64,000 bases of DNA from Microbacterium faecale (lineage in GTDB: Bacteria > Actinomycetota > Actinomycetes > Actinomycetales > Microbacteriaceae): assembly GCF_014640975.1 (NCBI RefSeq), contig NZ_BMHO01000001.1, positions 2,490,166 to 2,554,165 of the forward strand, given 5' to 3'. The first letter of the stretch is position 1. The number at the start of each line of letters is the position of its first letter. Position numbers and translations under genes: made by a program. The notes under the pieces were generated by a model. That model made no database searches. It was not told the origin of the DNA and was given only the letters and a program-made list of their open reading frames with translations. Of this stretch, positions 17,588-27,058 are shown in pieces.

Positions 17588-18943
17588 TCAGGACAGCTCG
17601 TCCGACTCGAGCAGGCTCGTCACGAGCGCGGCGATCTCGCTGCGCTCCGACCTCGTCAGCGTGACATGGCCGAAGAGCTGCTGGCCCTTCAGCGTCTCGA
17701 TGACGCTCGCAACCCCGTCATGCCGACCGACGCGCAGGTTGTCGCGCTGCTGCACGTCGTGCGTGAGGACGACCTTCGAGTTCTGCCCGATTCGGCTCAG
17801 CACCGTGAGCAGCACGTTGCGTTCGAGCGACTGTGCTTCGTCGACGATCACGAACGCATCGTGAAGCGACCTGCCGCGAATGTGCGTCAACGGGAGCACC
17901 TCGAGGATGCCCCGCTGCATGACCTCATCGATCACATTGTCGGAGACGACGGAGCCGAGCGTGTCGTAGACAGCCTGCCCCCAGGGGTTCATCTTCTCGC
18001 CCTGGTCCCCCGGCAGATACCCCAGCTCCTGGCCGCCGACGGCGAAGAGCGGCCGGAAGACGATGATGCGCTTCTGCAGTTGGCGCTCCAGCACCGCATC
18101 AAGCCCCGCGCACAGGGCGAGCGCAGACTTCCCGGTGCCGGCGCGTCCGCCGAGCGAGACGATCCCGACTTCGGGATCCTGGAGGAGGTCGATCGCAATG
18201 CGCTGCTCGGCCGACCGCCCATGGAGCCCGAAGACCTCTCGGTCCCCCCGGACGAGCCGCAGCTCACCGTCGTCGCTCGTCACGCGACCGAGCGCGGAGC
18301 CGCGCTCCGACGAGATCACGAGCCCCGTGTTCCTCGGCACACCGCGCACGTCGTCGTGCACGGTCACCTCGGCCTCGTACAGATCGCTCATTTCGTCACC
18401 GGACATCGCGAGCGAGGCGACCCCCGTCCATCCTGAGTCGACGGCCTGCTCGGCCAGATATTCTTCGGCAGCGATGCCGAGGGACGCGGCCTTGACGCGC
18501 ATCGGCATGTCCTTCGACACCACCGTGACGTCGTGTCCGTCGGTAGCGAGGTGGGCGGCGACCGCGAGGATCCGCGAGTCGTTGTCGCCCTGCCGCATTC
18601 CCCCTGGCAGCACCGTCGGATCCGTGTTGTTGAGTTCGACGCGCACGGTTCCGCCGGCGGGCGTCGGGACAGAGAAGTCGAGCCGACCATGCTCGATGCG
18701 CAGATCGTCGAGGTACCGCAGCGCCTGACGCGCGAAGTAGCCGATCTCGAGGTCGTGCCGCTTCTTCTCGAGCTCCGTCACGACCACGATCGGCACGACG
18801 ACGGAGTGCTCCGCGAAGCGGAATAGAGCGCGCGGGTCGCTCAGCAGCACCGACGTGTCGAGCACGTATGTGCGCAGGTCGACGTCGGCCGGGGCCGCGT
18901 CTTTCGAGCGCTTCCGGGTGGCCTTGGATGTGGCTGCGGTCAC
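17588..18943 (-). CDS. PIN-PhoH fusion protein (PhoH2 type)
   Basis: This 451-residue protein joins a PIN-domain ribonuclease to a PhoH ATPase. The PIN part (residues about 22-165) has [23 protein letters not shown] and NDSRILAVA with the acidic metal ligands. The PhoH part (240-450) has Walker [17 protein letters not shown] and Walker [11 protein letters not shown]. Such PhoH2 proteins unwind and cleave RNA, and in mycobacteria are paired with an antitoxin, PhoAT; no such small gene precedes this one. GTG at 18943 is the start. The 167 bp upstream holds an AT-rich patch with the inverted repeat CGAATT-N16-AATTCG (19052-19079), possibly its control region. Confidence 0.92.
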   Translation of the reverse strand: MTAATSKATRKRSKDAAPADVDLRTYVLDTSVLLSDPRALFRFAEHSVVVPIVVVTELEKKRHDLEIGYFARQALRYLDDLRIEHGRLDFSVPTPAGGTVRVELNNTDPTVLPGGMRQGDNDSRILAVAAHLATDGHDVTVVSKDMPMRVKAASLGIAAEEYLAEQAVDSGWTGVASLAMSGDEMSDLYEAEVTVHDDVRGVPRNTGLVISSERGSALGRVTSDDGELRLVRGDREVFGLHGRSAEQRIAIDLLQDPEVGIVSLGGRAGTGKSALALCAGLDAVLERQLQKRIIVFRPLFAVGGQELGYLPGDQGEKMNPWGQAVYDTLGSVVSDNVIDEVMQRGILEVLPLTHIRGRSLHDAFVIVDEAQSLERNVLLTVLSRIGQNSKVVLTHDVQQRDNLRVGRHDGVASVIETLKGQQLFGHVTLTRSERSEIAALVTSLLESDELS

Positions 18944-19110
18944 GGGCCCACTCCCCTCGCCGGACTGTCTCGCCCGGTACCACGAGCCGACCTGGGGGCC
19001 ACGAGTCGCGATCCGTGAGGCCGACTCGACCGGGCGCTCTGCCCGATGCCTCGAATTTAAATCACAACCGTGTAATTCGGAAGGACCTCGTCGCGAGTTT
19101 CACACCGCGT

Positions 19111-19899
19111 TCACTTTCCGAAGCGGCGATCGCGGGATCCGAAATCACGGACCGCCCGGAGGAAGTCGACTTCGCGCAGGTCCGGGCCGAGGGCCTCGAG
19201 GAAGTAGAACTCGCTGTGGGCGCTCTGCCAGAGGAGGAAGTCGCTCAGTCGCTGCTCCCCCGACGTACGGATCACGAGATCCGGATCCTTCTGCCCACCG
19301 GTGTACAGGTGCTCGCCGATCACCTCGGGCGTGAGGCTTCCGGCAAGCTCCTCCAGCGTTCCGCCGCGCTCGTCGTGCTTCTGGATGATCTTCCGCACGG
19401 CGTCGACGATCTCGTATCGGCCGCCGTATCCGACCGCGAGGTTCACGTGCAGCCCCTTGTTGTCGGCCGTCTGGGTCGCCGCGTCGCGCAGCGCGCCGAG
19501 CAGGCTCGCGGGCAGGGTGTCCTCGCGTCCGACGTGCTGGACCTGCCAGTCTCCGCGTCGCGCGAGCCGTCCGGCCAGATCAGCGATGATCTCGATGAGG
19601 TCCTGCAGCTCTGCGCGATCCCGCTTGATGACGTTGTCATTGGAGAGCAGATACAGCGTGACGACGCCGACGCCGAGCTCGTCGCACCAACCGAGGAACT
19701 CGACCATCTTGTCGGCGCCCGCGCGATGCCCGTCGGCGGGCGACTCGAACCCGAGCTGGCGTGCCCAGCGGCGATTGCCGTCGATCATCATCGCGACATG
19801 ATCCGGCACGCGGTCCACGGCAATCTGGCGTCGAAGCCGCGAGGCGTACAGCCGGTAGAGGGGACCTGTCCCCTCGTTCTCTCGCGAGCTGATGACCAC
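19111..19899 (-). CDS. uppS: Isoprenyl (undecaprenyl-type) diphosphate synthase
   Basis: This 262-residue cis-prenyltransferase extends IPP chains to the lipid carrier used for cell wall synthesis. Family marks are HVAMMIDGNRRWARQLG, GHRAGADKMVEFLGWCDELG, TLYLLSNDN (often written YAFSxEN), VNLAVGYGGRYEIVDA and PDLVIRTSGEQRLSDFLLWQSAHSE with the metal-binding Glu. GTG at 19899 (VVISSRENEG) is chosen as a compromise; an ATG at 19965 gives a longer N-terminus. It is divergent from the trhA-like gene. It supplies the carrier that MraY, encoded in the division cluster further right, would load. Confidence 0.92.
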   Translation of the reverse strand: MVISSRENEGTGPLYRLYASRLRRQIAVDRVPDHVAMMIDGNRRWARQLGFESPADGHRAGADKMVEFLGWCDELGVGVVTLYLLSNDNVIKRDRAELQDLIEIIADLAGRLARRGDWQVQHVGREDTLPASLLGALRDAATQTADNKGLHVNLAVGYGGRYEIVDAVRKIIQKHDERGGTLEELAGSLTPEVIGEHLYTGGQKDPDLVIRTSGEQRLSDFLLWQSAHSEFYFLEALGPDLREVDFLRAVRDFGSRDRRFGK

Positions 19900-19988
19900 G
19901 TCACGACGATACCCCGCGGCGTGAACGCGGCCGGGTTCTGCGTCGGTATGTGTCGCTGACGGCATACTCACCCGCGTAAAGTCGCGGG

Positions 19989-20729
19989 ATGGCCACGCAT
20001 GACAAGCCGGTCCCCCCGACGACCTCGGGCGCCCCCATGCCGCGACTGCCATTCATCGAGGCCGACGCACCGCTGCCGCTCGAAGAACCGCCGAGCTGGC
20101 GCGGGTGGATCCACGCTGGCACGGCCCCCGTCGCGCTGATTGCCGGCATCGTGCTCATCACCCTCGCGCAGGGCACGCCCGCGAAGCTCGCGTCGACCGT
20201 CTTCACCGTCGCATCGCTGCTCTTGTTCGGCACGTCGGCGGTCTATCACCGTTTTCGCTGGGGTCCGCGCGTCAAAGGCGTCCTGAAGCGCATCGACCAC
20301 GCCAACATTCTGATCCTGATCGCGGGCACCTACACCCCGATCGGAGTGCTCGCGCTGCCGCCCGAGAAGGGCACGATCCTGCTGGCCGCGGTGTGGGGCG
20401 GAGCGCTCCTCGGCATCCTGTTCCGCGTGCTGTGGATCGGTGCGCCGCGCTGGCTGTACGTTGCGATCTACCTCGCCCTCGGCTGGGCCGCCGTGATGTA
20501 CATGCCAGACCTGTTCCGCGCGAGCGTCGCCATGATGATCCTCGTGATCGTCGGCGGCCTGCTGTACTCGGCCGGCGCGGTCTTCTACGCGCTCAAGCGC
20601 CCGAATCCGTCACCACGCCACTTCGGCTTCCACGAGATCTTCCACGTGTGCACGGTGCTCGCCTTCCTCTGCCACTGGGCGGCGGCGCTGCTCATCGCGC
20701 TCGACCCCGCGTTTAACCTGACGCTCTAG
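19989..20729 (+). CDS. trhA: Hemolysin III / TrhA-family membrane protein
   Basis: This 246-residue protein has seven hydrophobic segments and the conserved polar sites of the PAQR/hemolysin III superfamily: GTSAVYHRFRWG, RIDHANILILIAGTYTPIG and the C-terminal FHEIFHVCTVLAFLCHW, whose His residues bind metal. A proline-rich N-terminal tail of about 35 residues precedes the first helix. Bacterial members have been linked to membrane-lipid homeostasis. ATG at 19989. Its last 17 bp overlap the convergent small membrane gene. Confidence 0.92.
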   Translation: MATHDKPVPPTTSGAPMPRLPFIEADAPLPLEEPPSWRGWIHAGTAPVALIAGIVLITLAQGTPAKLASTVFTVASLLLFGTSAVYHRFRWGPRVKGVLKRIDHANILILIAGTYTPIGVLALPPEKGTILLAAVWGGALLGILFRVLWIGAPRWLYVAIYLALGWAAVMYMPDLFRASVAMMILVIVGGLLYSAGAVFYALKRPNPSPRHFGFHEIFHVCTVLAFLCHWAAALLIALDPAFNLTL

Positions 20730-21006
20730 GCCCCGCCTCGTCGTCGTCGGCAGGCCCATCGTCAGCGCCGTCGACACCATCCTCTGCCGCGCGTTCCTCT
20801 GCGTCGAGCATCTCGTTGACCTCGGCCCGGTAACGCACGCGACGCACACGACGCATCATGTCGATCACGAGGATCACGACGGCGACGACGAGGAGCACAA
20901 CCACCAGGAAGCCATAGGGTCCGGGGGTCACCGACTCCGGATCGACGGTCGGCGTCGGAACCGGCGTCTCTTTGAGACCCATACGAACGATGGCGAGGCT
21001 GAGCAT
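20713..21006 (-). CDS. Small single-pass membrane protein with acidic tail, unknown
   Basis: This 97-residue protein has a Pro/Thr-rich N-terminus (ETPVPTPTVDPESVTPGPYG), one transmembrane helix (FLVVVLLVVAVVILVIDMM), a basic stop-transfer patch (RRVRRVRYRAEVNEML) and a strongly acidic, Asp/Gly/Ala-rich tail. The layout predicts an outside N-terminus and a cytosolic tail. ATG at 21006 is the first start; ATG at 20979 would shorten it by nine residues. It is convergent with the trhA-like gene. I do not recognise the family. Confidence 0.7.
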   Translation of the reverse strand: MLSLAIVRMGLKETPVPTPTVDPESVTPGPYGFLVVVLLVVAVVILVIDMMRRVRRVRYRAEVNEMLDAEERAAEDGVDGADDGPADDDEAGPRASG

Positions 21007-21081
21007 CGTGAGACTCCCGACAGCGAAGGCGACTAACCTGGAACATCCCCACCCTATTCCCCCGCTGCAGAAGGACGTTCG

Positions 21082-21471
21082 GTGACTTCGAAGGAACAGC
21101 TCGACGACCGTTACGGTCGCGGATCCCGCCGCGCCACGCGCACGTGGATCATCGCCTTCGTCGTCCTTGGCGCCATCGCTGCCACGGCGCTCGCATGGAG
21201 CGTCGTCACGTCAACCGCGCGCAACGTCGACGTCGACGATCTCGGATTCACCGTCGTCTCCGACGCCGAGGTCGAGGTCTCATTCCGCGTCACGTCCAGC
21301 CACGAGGGCGACGTCGCGTGCGTCATCGAGGCGATGGACGAGACGTTCGCTGTCGTGGGCTGGGACGTCGTCGAGATCCCCGGCGGCGCGGTGACGAGCG
21401 ATCACACGCTCACCGTGCCGACGGTCGGGCTCGCGACGACGGGATTCGTGAACAACTGCCGACTCCGGTAG
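21082..21471 (+). CDS. DUF4307-like single-pass membrane protein
   Basis: This 129-residue protein begins MTSKEQLDDRYGRGSRR, with the DRYG motif typical of the DUF4307 group. One transmembrane helix follows (WIIAFVVLGAIAATALAWSVV), then an extracytoplasmic beta-rich domain (VDVDDLGFTVVSDAEVEVSFRV) with two Cys residues that could pair in the envelope. GTG at 21082 starts it. In many actinobacteria a member of this group precedes greA, as here. Function unknown. Confidence 0.85.
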   Translation: MTSKEQLDDRYGRGSRRATRTWIIAFVVLGAIAATALAWSVVTSTARNVDVDDLGFTVVSDAEVEVSFRVTSSHEGDVACVIEAMDETFAVVGWDVVEIPGGAVTSDHTLTVPTVGLATTGFVNNCRLR

Positions 21472-21525
21472 ATTTGCTCGGATATTCCCACGTCGGATCA
21501 TCGGATCTGTTGAAGGAGAACCATC

Positions 21526-22011
21526 GTGTCTAGCGAGAACGCCCCGTTCCTCACCCAGGAGGCCTACGATCGGCTCGCCGCTGAGCTCGAGCATCTCTCG
21601 ACCGTTGGCCGCGAGGAGATCGCGAAGCGCATCGAGGCCGCCCGCGATGAGGGTGACCTGCGCGAGAACGGCGGATACCACGCTGCGAAGGACGAGCAGG
21701 GCAAGCAGGAGGCCCGGATTCGCCAGCTGACCGCGATCCTGAAGGACGCGGAGATCGGCGAGGCCCCCGAGGCCGACGGCACCGTGCGCCCCGGGACGGT
21801 GATCACCGCGACGATCTTCGGCGACGAGGAGAAGTTCCTCCTCGGCAGCCGCGAGATCGCAGGCAGCACCGACCTCGACGTCTACAGCGAGCAGAGCCCC
21901 CTCGGCTCGGCGATCATCGGTATGAAGGTCGGCGACACCGGATCCTACGAGGCACCCACCGGCAAGCAGATCCCCGTGAAGATCGTCGCGGTGGAGACGT
22001 TCACGGGCTGA
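21526..22011 (+). CDS. greA: Transcription elongation factor GreA
   Basis: The 161-residue factor enters the RNA polymerase secondary channel and stimulates cleavage of backtracked transcripts. The N-terminal coiled coil (YDRLAAELEHLSTVGREEIAKRIEAARDEGDLRENGGY) carries the acidic tip DEGDLRENGGY, and the C-terminal FKBP-like domain has SPLGSAIIGMKVGDTGSYEAP. GTG at 21526 with GAAGGAGAA upstream. The N-terminal lead MSSENAPFLTQEAYDRL is the usual actinobacterial form. Confidence 0.97.
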   Translation: MSSENAPFLTQEAYDRLAAELEHLSTVGREEIAKRIEAARDEGDLRENGGYHAAKDEQGKQEARIRQLTAILKDAEIGEAPEADGTVRPGTVITATIFGDEEKFLLGSREIAGSTDLDVYSEQSPLGSAIIGMKVGDTGSYEAPTGKQIPVKIVAVETFTG

Positions 22012-22026
22012 CCCGCGGCGCCCGCG

Positions 22027-23268
22027 TCACTCCAGGACGACCTCCGGGCGGAACCCTCCGCTGCGGAGTGACTCCAGCACGAGCTGCCGGTGCTCTTCAC
22101 CGCGCGTCTCGACGGAGATCTGCAGGACGACCTCGCTGATCTGCATGCCCTGTCCGTGGCGCGTGTGCATCACTTCGATGACGTTCGCGCCGGCCTGGGC
22201 GAGCAGTTCCGAGACCTGCACGAGCTGTCCGGGACGATCCGGCAACGGGATGTGCACGGTGAGGTAGCGACCGGCGGCCGCGAGTCCGTGTGTGACGACG
22301 CGCTGCATCAGCAGCGGGTCGATGTTGCCACCCGAGAGGACCACCCCCGTCGTTCCGTGGGCCCGGATCTTGCCGGCCATGATCGCCGCGACGCCGACCG
22401 CGCCCGCGGGCTCGACGACCTGCTTGGCGCGCTCGAGGAGGGCGAGCAGCGCGCGCGCGATGTCGTCGTCGCTGACCGTGACGACCTCGTCGACGAGGTC
22501 GCGGATCAGCGCGAACGGCACGTCGCCGGGGCGGTTGACCATGATCCCGTCGGCGATCGTCGGGCGCGTGGTGACCTGCGTCGGCTCCCCCGCTTCCAGC
22601 GAGATCGGATACGCCGCGGCGTTCTCGGCCTGCACGCCGATGATGTGGACCTCGCGGCCGGCGGCCATCGCGCGAGCTTTCGCCTTCGCGGCCGCCGCAA
22701 CGCCCGCGATCAGCCCGCCGCCGCCGATGCCGAGCACGATCGTCTCGAGGTCGGGAACCTGTTCCATGAGTTCCAGACCGAGCGTGCCCTGCCCGACGAC
22801 GATGTCGCGGTGGTCGAACGGGTGGATGAGCACCGCGCCCTCGCGCTCCGCGTGCTCTGCGGCGAGCCGCAGGCCGACGTCGACGGCGTCTCCCTCCAGC
22901 ACGACCTCGGCCCCGTATCCGCGCGTGGCGAGCAGCTTCGGAACCGGCACGCCGAGCGGCATGTAGATCGTGGCGGGGATCCCGAGCTGACGCGCCGCAA
23001 GCGCGACGCCCTGCGCGTGGTTGCCGGCCGATGCGGCGACCACGCCGCGTTCGCGCTCTTCCGCCGTGAGGCGCGAGAGGCGGTGCGTCGCTCCGCGAAC
23101 CTTGAAGGATCCGGTGCGCTGCAGGTTCTCGAGCTTGAGCACGACCTTCTCGCCGAGCAGGTCGCTGAGATGCTGCGACTGCTGAATCGGAGTGCGCTCG
23201 ATCACCGGCGCAAGGCCGGCCGCGGCCTCCTCGAACTCGCTCAGCGTGGGTACGTCAACGCTCGACAT
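22027..23268 (-). CDS. ilvA: Threonine ammonia-lyase with C-terminal ACT domain
   Basis: This 413-residue PLP enzyme deaminates threonine to 2-oxobutanoate for isoleucine synthesis or catabolism. The PLP-binding Lys lies in RTGSFKVRGATHRL; AGNHAQGVA and GIGGGGLIAGVA are the other cofactor sites. A single ACT domain closes the protein (YLTVHIPLPDRPGQLVQVSELL), the layout of the shorter biodegradative-type enzymes. Start ATG at 23268, 4 bp after GAGGAGG; 23271 is less well spaced. The upstream AI-2E-family gene ends over it (TGATG), so they are coupled. A very long in-frame reading through that gene is rejected as a fusion. Confidence 0.95.
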   Translation of the reverse strand: MSSVDVPTLSEFEEAAAGLAPVIERTPIQQSQHLSDLLGEKVVLKLENLQRTGSFKVRGATHRLSRLTAEERERGVVAASAGNHAQGVALAARQLGIPATIYMPLGVPVPKLLATRGYGAEVVLEGDAVDVGLRLAAEHAEREGAVLIHPFDHRDIVVGQGTLGLELMEQVPDLETIVLGIGGGGLIAGVAAAAKAKARAMAAGREVHIIGVQAENAAAYPISLEAGEPTQVTTRPTIADGIMVNRPGDVPFALIRDLVDEVVTVSDDDIARALLALLERAKQVVEPAGAVGVAAIMAGKIRAHGTTGVVLSGGNIDPLLMQRVVTHGLAAAGRYLTVHIPLPDRPGQLVQVSELLAQAGANVIEVMHTRHGQGMQISEVVLQISVETRGEEHRQLVLESLRSGGFRPEVVLE

Positions 23269-24461
23269 CATTCCTCCTCGTCGCTCGCGCGACCGATCGA
23301 TTTCGGTTCCGTGCGCCAGATCACGTCGTTCTCGGGAACGTCTCCCGTGCGCCATGAGCCCGTCGACAGGGTGATCACCACGACGTTCACGAAGGCCGCA
23401 AGCGGCACCGCGAACAACGCCCCGGGGATGCCGCCCGCGAGGGATCCGGCCAGCACGACGAGGACGACCGCGAGCGGATGGACCTTGACCGCCGCCCCCA
23501 TGACGAGCGGCTGCAGCACGTGGCTTTCGAGCTGTTGCACGAGGAGGACGACGGCGAGCATCGCGAGAGCGATCAGCGGCCCGTTGTACGCCAGCGCGAT
23601 GAGGATCGCGAGCGCTCCCGACACAATCGCACCGAGGAACGGCACGAAGGATGCCAGGAAGACCGTCACGCCGATCGGGATGGCGAGCGGCACGCCGAGC
23701 AGCGCGGCACCGACGCCGATGCCGATGCCGTCGATGGACGCCACGAAGATCTGCGTGCGCGCATAGTTGATGAGGGTCGACCAGCCGTTGCGCGCCGAGC
23801 GGTCGACCGCGACGCGCGCCGTGCGCGGGAAGAGCCGCGTGGTCCAGCGCCAGATCCCGTCGCCGTCGTACAGGAGACACACGAGCGTGAACAGCGCGAC
23901 CAGCGCACCGGCACCCACCTGACCGAGCGTGGAGCCGAACGAGACTACGCCGCTGAGCAGCACGGAGCTCTGGTCGACGAGGAAGCCGGAGACGAACAGG
24001 ACGACCTCGTTGACGAACTCCTCGGGCAGCACGCCGAGCGACAGAATCCACTCCTGCAGCTCGGCCCACCGCTCGATCGCACGCTCGCGCACGATGCCCG
24101 ACTGCTCCGCAACCTGCCAGACGACGAGCCAGATCAGGCACGTCAGGATCGCGACGGTCCCGACCAGCGCGATGACGATCGCGAGCGGACGCGGCACCCG
24201 GAGAGCGATCAACGACGCGACCGCAGGCCACAGCAGAGCGCTGAAGAGGATGGCAACCAGCACCGGGACGATGATGATCTTGAACTGGACGATGAGCCAG
24301 ATGATCACCGCGACGACGGCCACGATGATGAGCAACCGCCACCCGTATGCCGCGGCGATGCGGAGCGGACGGGGCACAGAGACAGGCGCGTCAGCGGACC
24401 CGCTGCTCTCGCCCGCGGCCGCGCGATCGTGCGGCCCGCGCCGCCGGCTATGTTCGCTCAT
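23268..24461 (-). CDS. AI-2E-family (UPF0118) transporter
   Basis: This 397-residue membrane protein has about eight hydrophobic segments. The second half shows the family core: DGIGIGVGAALLGVPLAIP, FLASFVPFLGAIVSGALAIL, then VLLVQQLESHVLQPLVMG and HPLAVVLVVLAGSLAGGIPG. Members export or exchange small solutes (autoinducer-2, sodium/proton in some); the substrate cannot be predicted. A cytosolic N-terminal tail (Ser/Ala/Arg-rich) precedes the first helix. It is translationally coupled to ilvA downstream, but that neighbour does not prove an amino-acid export role. Confidence 0.9.
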   Translation of the reverse strand: MSEHSRRRGPHDRAAAGESSGSADAPVSVPRPLRIAAAYGWRLLIIVAVVAVIIWLIVQFKIIIVPVLVAILFSALLWPAVASLIALRVPRPLAIVIALVGTVAILTCLIWLVVWQVAEQSGIVRERAIERWAELQEWILSLGVLPEEFVNEVVLFVSGFLVDQSSVLLSGVVSFGSTLGQVGAGALVALFTLVCLLYDGDGIWRWTTRLFPRTARVAVDRSARNGWSTLINYARTQIFVASIDGIGIGVGAALLGVPLAIPIGVTVFLASFVPFLGAIVSGALAILIALAYNGPLIALAMLAVVLLVQQLESHVLQPLVMGAAVKVHPLAVVLVVLAGSLAGGIPGALFAVPLAAFVNVVVITLSTGSWRTGDVPENDVIWRTEPKSIGRASDEEE

Positions 24462-24509
24462 CCGTCCGATTCTATTGCCGACAGCGGAGCGAACACGCGC
24501 GCGACGAAC

Positions 24510-25076
24510 TTAGAACTGCACGCGCGGCGGCTGACGCACCGCGGCCGCGTCCTCGACCTCGAAGAACTCGCGCTCCGTGAAGCCGAGCCCCCCAGCGAAG
24601 AGGTTGTTCGGGAACTGCTTGATCTTGATGTTCAGTTCGCGCACGCCGCCGTTGTAGAACCGGCGCGACGCCTGAATCTTGTCCTCGGTGTCGACGAGCT
24701 CGTTCTGCAGCTGAAGGTAGTTCTGACTCGCCTGCAGCTGCGGATACGCCTCGGCGACCGCAAACAGGCTCTTCAGCGCCTGCTGCATGTGGTTCTCGGC
24801 GGCGCCAGCCTGCGCGGGGCCACTCGCGTCGAGCGTCTCAGCTCGCGCACGCGTCACGTTCTCGAAGACTGCCCGCTCGTGAGCCGCGTATCCCTTGACC
24901 GTCTCGATGAGGTTCGGGATGAGGTCGGCGCGGCGCTTGAGCTGCACGTCGATGCCACTCCACGCCTCGTCGACCCGTGTTCCGAGCGAGACGAGCGAGT
25001 TGTACGTGGCCCAGAGGTAGATGCCCGCGATCACGAGGACCGCGACGACGATCAGAACTGGTACGAGCCACTCCAT
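24510..25076 (-). CDS. LemA-family protein
   Basis: This 188-residue protein has an N-terminal membrane anchor (VPVLIVVAVLVIAGIYLWATYNSLV), then the long LemA helices with TRVDEAWSGIDVQLKRRADLIPNLIETVKGYAAHE, the most conserved part (key residues WSGIDVQLKRRADLIPNL). SQNYLQLQNELVDTEDKIQASRRFYN and FPNNLFAGGLGF complete the family pattern. LemA proteins are membrane-associated and of unsettled function. ATG at 25076 with GGAGGGGG upstream. No M48 peptidase gene, a common partner, is visible nearby. Confidence 0.93.
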   Translation of the reverse strand: MEWLVPVLIVVAVLVIAGIYLWATYNSLVSLGTRVDEAWSGIDVQLKRRADLIPNLIETVKGYAAHERAVFENVTRARAETLDASGPAQAGAAENHMQQALKSLFAVAEAYPQLQASQNYLQLQNELVDTEDKIQASRRFYNGGVRELNIKIKQFPNNLFAGGLGFTEREFFEVEDAAAVRQPPRVQF

Positions 25077-25133
25077 AGGTTTCCCCCTCCGGTGGTGTCC
25101 TTCAATGGTACGCGCTGCGAGCCGAGCGGACCC

Positions 25134-26195
25134 TCAGTGTGACCCGGCTCGAGCGGAAGCGGCCACCCACGCCGCGAGCTTCGCCGTCGCACGGCCGTCG
25201 TCGACAGCGGCCGCTGCTTCGTCCTTCGCCTCGATCAGCCGCTCGATCATGTTCCGGTCAACCTGTGACGGATCCCTCGACAGCCGGTACGCGACGATGC
25301 CGGCGGCGGCGTTGAGCAGCACGATGTCACGCACCGCGCCCTGTTCGCCCGCGAGCGTGCGCCGCAGCGTCTCCGCGTTCTCGGCCGGCGAGCCGCCGAG
25401 CAGGTCGTCGATCGACGCCGTGTTCATGCCGAGGTCGCGCGGATGGATGTCGAACTCGTGCATGTCGCCGTTCGAGACCTGCCAGATCCGGCTGTATCCC
25501 GTCGTCGTCAGCTCGTCGAGACCATCCTCGCCGCGGAACACGAGAGCCGTCGCGCCACGCGTGCGGAACACGCCGGTGATGATCGGAACCACGTCCGCGG
25601 ACGCGACGCCAACGGCGTTTGCCTCGGCTCGCGCCGGGTTCACGAGCGGCCCCAGGAAATTGAACGCGGTGGGGACCCCGAGCTCGGCGCGGACCGGCGC
25701 CGCATGCTTGAAACCCGGGTGGAACGCCGCAGCCCAGGCAAACGTGATCCCGGCGTCCTCGAGCACGCTCGCGACACCGTCCGGACTGAGGCGGAGGTCG
25801 ATGCCGAGCTCACTGAGCACATCGCTCGCGCCGGTGAGTGAGCTGACGGCGCGATTGCCATGCTTGACGACGGGGACCCCCGTCGCCGCAACGATGATGG
25901 ACGCCGTCGACGAGATGTTCACGGTTCCGTAGCGGTCGCCGCCGGTGCCGACGATGTCGAGCACGTCGGAGTCGACGTCGAGCGGGACGGCCGCGTCGAG
26001 GATCGCGTCACGGAAACCGATGACCTCCTCGACCGACTCGCCCTTCGCGCGCAACGCCATGAGCAGGCCGCCGAGCTGCGCGCCGGTCGCCTCGCCCTGC
26101 ATCACCTGCCGCATCGCCCATTCCGCCTGCGAGACGGTGAGATCCTCCCCCTTCACGACGGCGGTCAGAACGTCGGGCCAGGTGGTGTGCGTCAT
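25134..26195 (-). CDS. trpD: Anthranilate phosphoribosyltransferase
   Basis: This 353-residue enzyme transfers phosphoribose to anthranilate in tryptophan synthesis. Signature sites are DIVGTGGDRYGTVNISSTAS (PRPP binding), VKHGNRAVSSLTGASDVLSELG, FNFLGPLVNPAR and the metal-binding FRGEDGLDELT. The ATG at 26195 gives the usual family N-terminus; a longer in-frame reading into the control region is rejected. No other trp gene is adjacent. It is divergent from ctaE across 212 bp. Confidence 0.96.
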   Translation of the reverse strand: MTHTTWPDVLTAVVKGEDLTVSQAEWAMRQVMQGEATGAQLGGLLMALRAKGESVEEVIGFRDAILDAAVPLDVDSDVLDIVGTGGDRYGTVNISSTASIIVAATGVPVVKHGNRAVSSLTGASDVLSELGIDLRLSPDGVASVLEDAGITFAWAAAFHPGFKHAAPVRAELGVPTAFNFLGPLVNPARAEANAVGVASADVVPIITGVFRTRGATALVFRGEDGLDELTTTGYSRIWQVSNGDMHEFDIHPRDLGMNTASIDDLLGGSPAENAETLRRTLAGEQGAVRDIVLLNAAAGIVAYRLSRDPSQVDRNMIERLIEAKDEAAAAVDDGRATAKLAAWVAASARAGSH

Positions 26196-26407
26196 ACCCG
26201 CCAGAGTAGGGCACGGGATTTTCTCGACACGCTGTAGAAGTTCGCCTGCCACGAAAATCGACACCCGTCGATTGGGTGTTCTCGCCTGCTGACCTGCGGT
26301 TTCCCACCTCACCCCCGAGAGATTCACGGCGAGGTCATAGCGGGCGCCCCAGCCACTCCTGTTCACGGGTGCAAAAATCACGCGCGTTTATCGGCCATAA
26401 TGGTGGG
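26196..26407. promoter_or_regulatory. Divergent control region trpD / ctaE
   Basis: This 212 bp separates outward starts and must contain promoters for trpD and the ctaE-qcrCAB run. The clearest element is the inverted repeat ACACCC-N7-GGGTGT (26261-26279), closer to trpD. I find no confident -35/-10 pair. Confidence 0.4.
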
Positions 26408-27037
26408 GTGACGAACCCAGCTATGCATGCCTCCGCGCCCAGAACGGTGAAGCGCCCCGATACCCTTGCCGTCGGTACGATCGTCTGGCTCGGTTCCGAA
26501 GTCATGTTCTTCGCCGGTCTCTTCGCCATCTACTTCACGCTTCGCAGCACCTCCCCAGGTCTCTGGGAGGAGCAGACGCAGCTGTTGAACGTGCCATTCG
26601 CGTTCATCAACACGGCGATCCTCGTGGCCTCATCCTTCACCTGTCAGTTCGGCGTCTGGGCCGCAGAGCGCCTCCAGCCGCACAACGTCAAGGGCCAGGG
26701 GTGGAAGTCGTGGGGCATGATCACGTGGCTCTGGATCACGTTCGCCCTCGGCGCCATCTTCGTCTCCGGTCAGGTGTGGGAGTACGCGCAGCTCGTCGCC
26801 GAGGGAATCACGCTGTCGAGCGACCCGTACGGCGCGGCGTTCTACATCACCACCGGGTTCCACGCCCTCCACGTCACGGGCGGTCTGATCGCGTTCCTCC
26901 TCGCACTGGGTCGTGCATTCGCCGTCAAGCGCTTCACGCATAAGGAAGCGACGACCGCGGTCGTGGTGTCGTACTACTGGCACTTCGTCGACGTGGTCTG
27001 GATCGCCCTGTTCATCGTCATTTACTTCCTGCAGTAA
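26408..27037 (+). CDS. ctaE: Cytochrome c oxidase subunit III (aa3 type)
   Basis: This 209-residue membrane subunit has five hydrophobic segments, with [36 protein letters not shown] and [19 protein letters not shown], the conserved heme-copper oxidase subunit III features. It belongs to the aa3 oxidase of the bcc-aa3 supercomplex. GTG at 26408 is the start, since the upstream frame is in the divergent promoter. qcrC begins 21 bp downstream, giving the usual actinobacterial order ctaE-qcrC-qcrA-qcrB. Confidence 0.95.
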   Translation: MTNPAMHASAPRTVKRPDTLAVGTIVWLGSEVMFFAGLFAIYFTLRSTSPGLWEEQTQLLNVPFAFINTAILVASSFTCQFGVWAAERLQPHNVKGQGWKSWGMITWLWITFALGAIFVSGQVWEYAQLVAEGITLSSDPYGAAFYITTGFHALHVTGGLIAFLLALGRAFAVKRFTHKEATTAVVVSYYWHFVDVVWIALFIVIYFLQ

Positions 27038-27058
27038 GAGCGGAGCAACATCACCGTC

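Noticed and set aside
22027..24342. A 771-codon frame suggesting an AI-2E transporter / IlvA fusion
   Set aside because: The first half is Arg/Ala-rich nonsense in a different frame from the real AI-2E-family gene; IlvA begins at a well-placed ATG with its own ribosome site.
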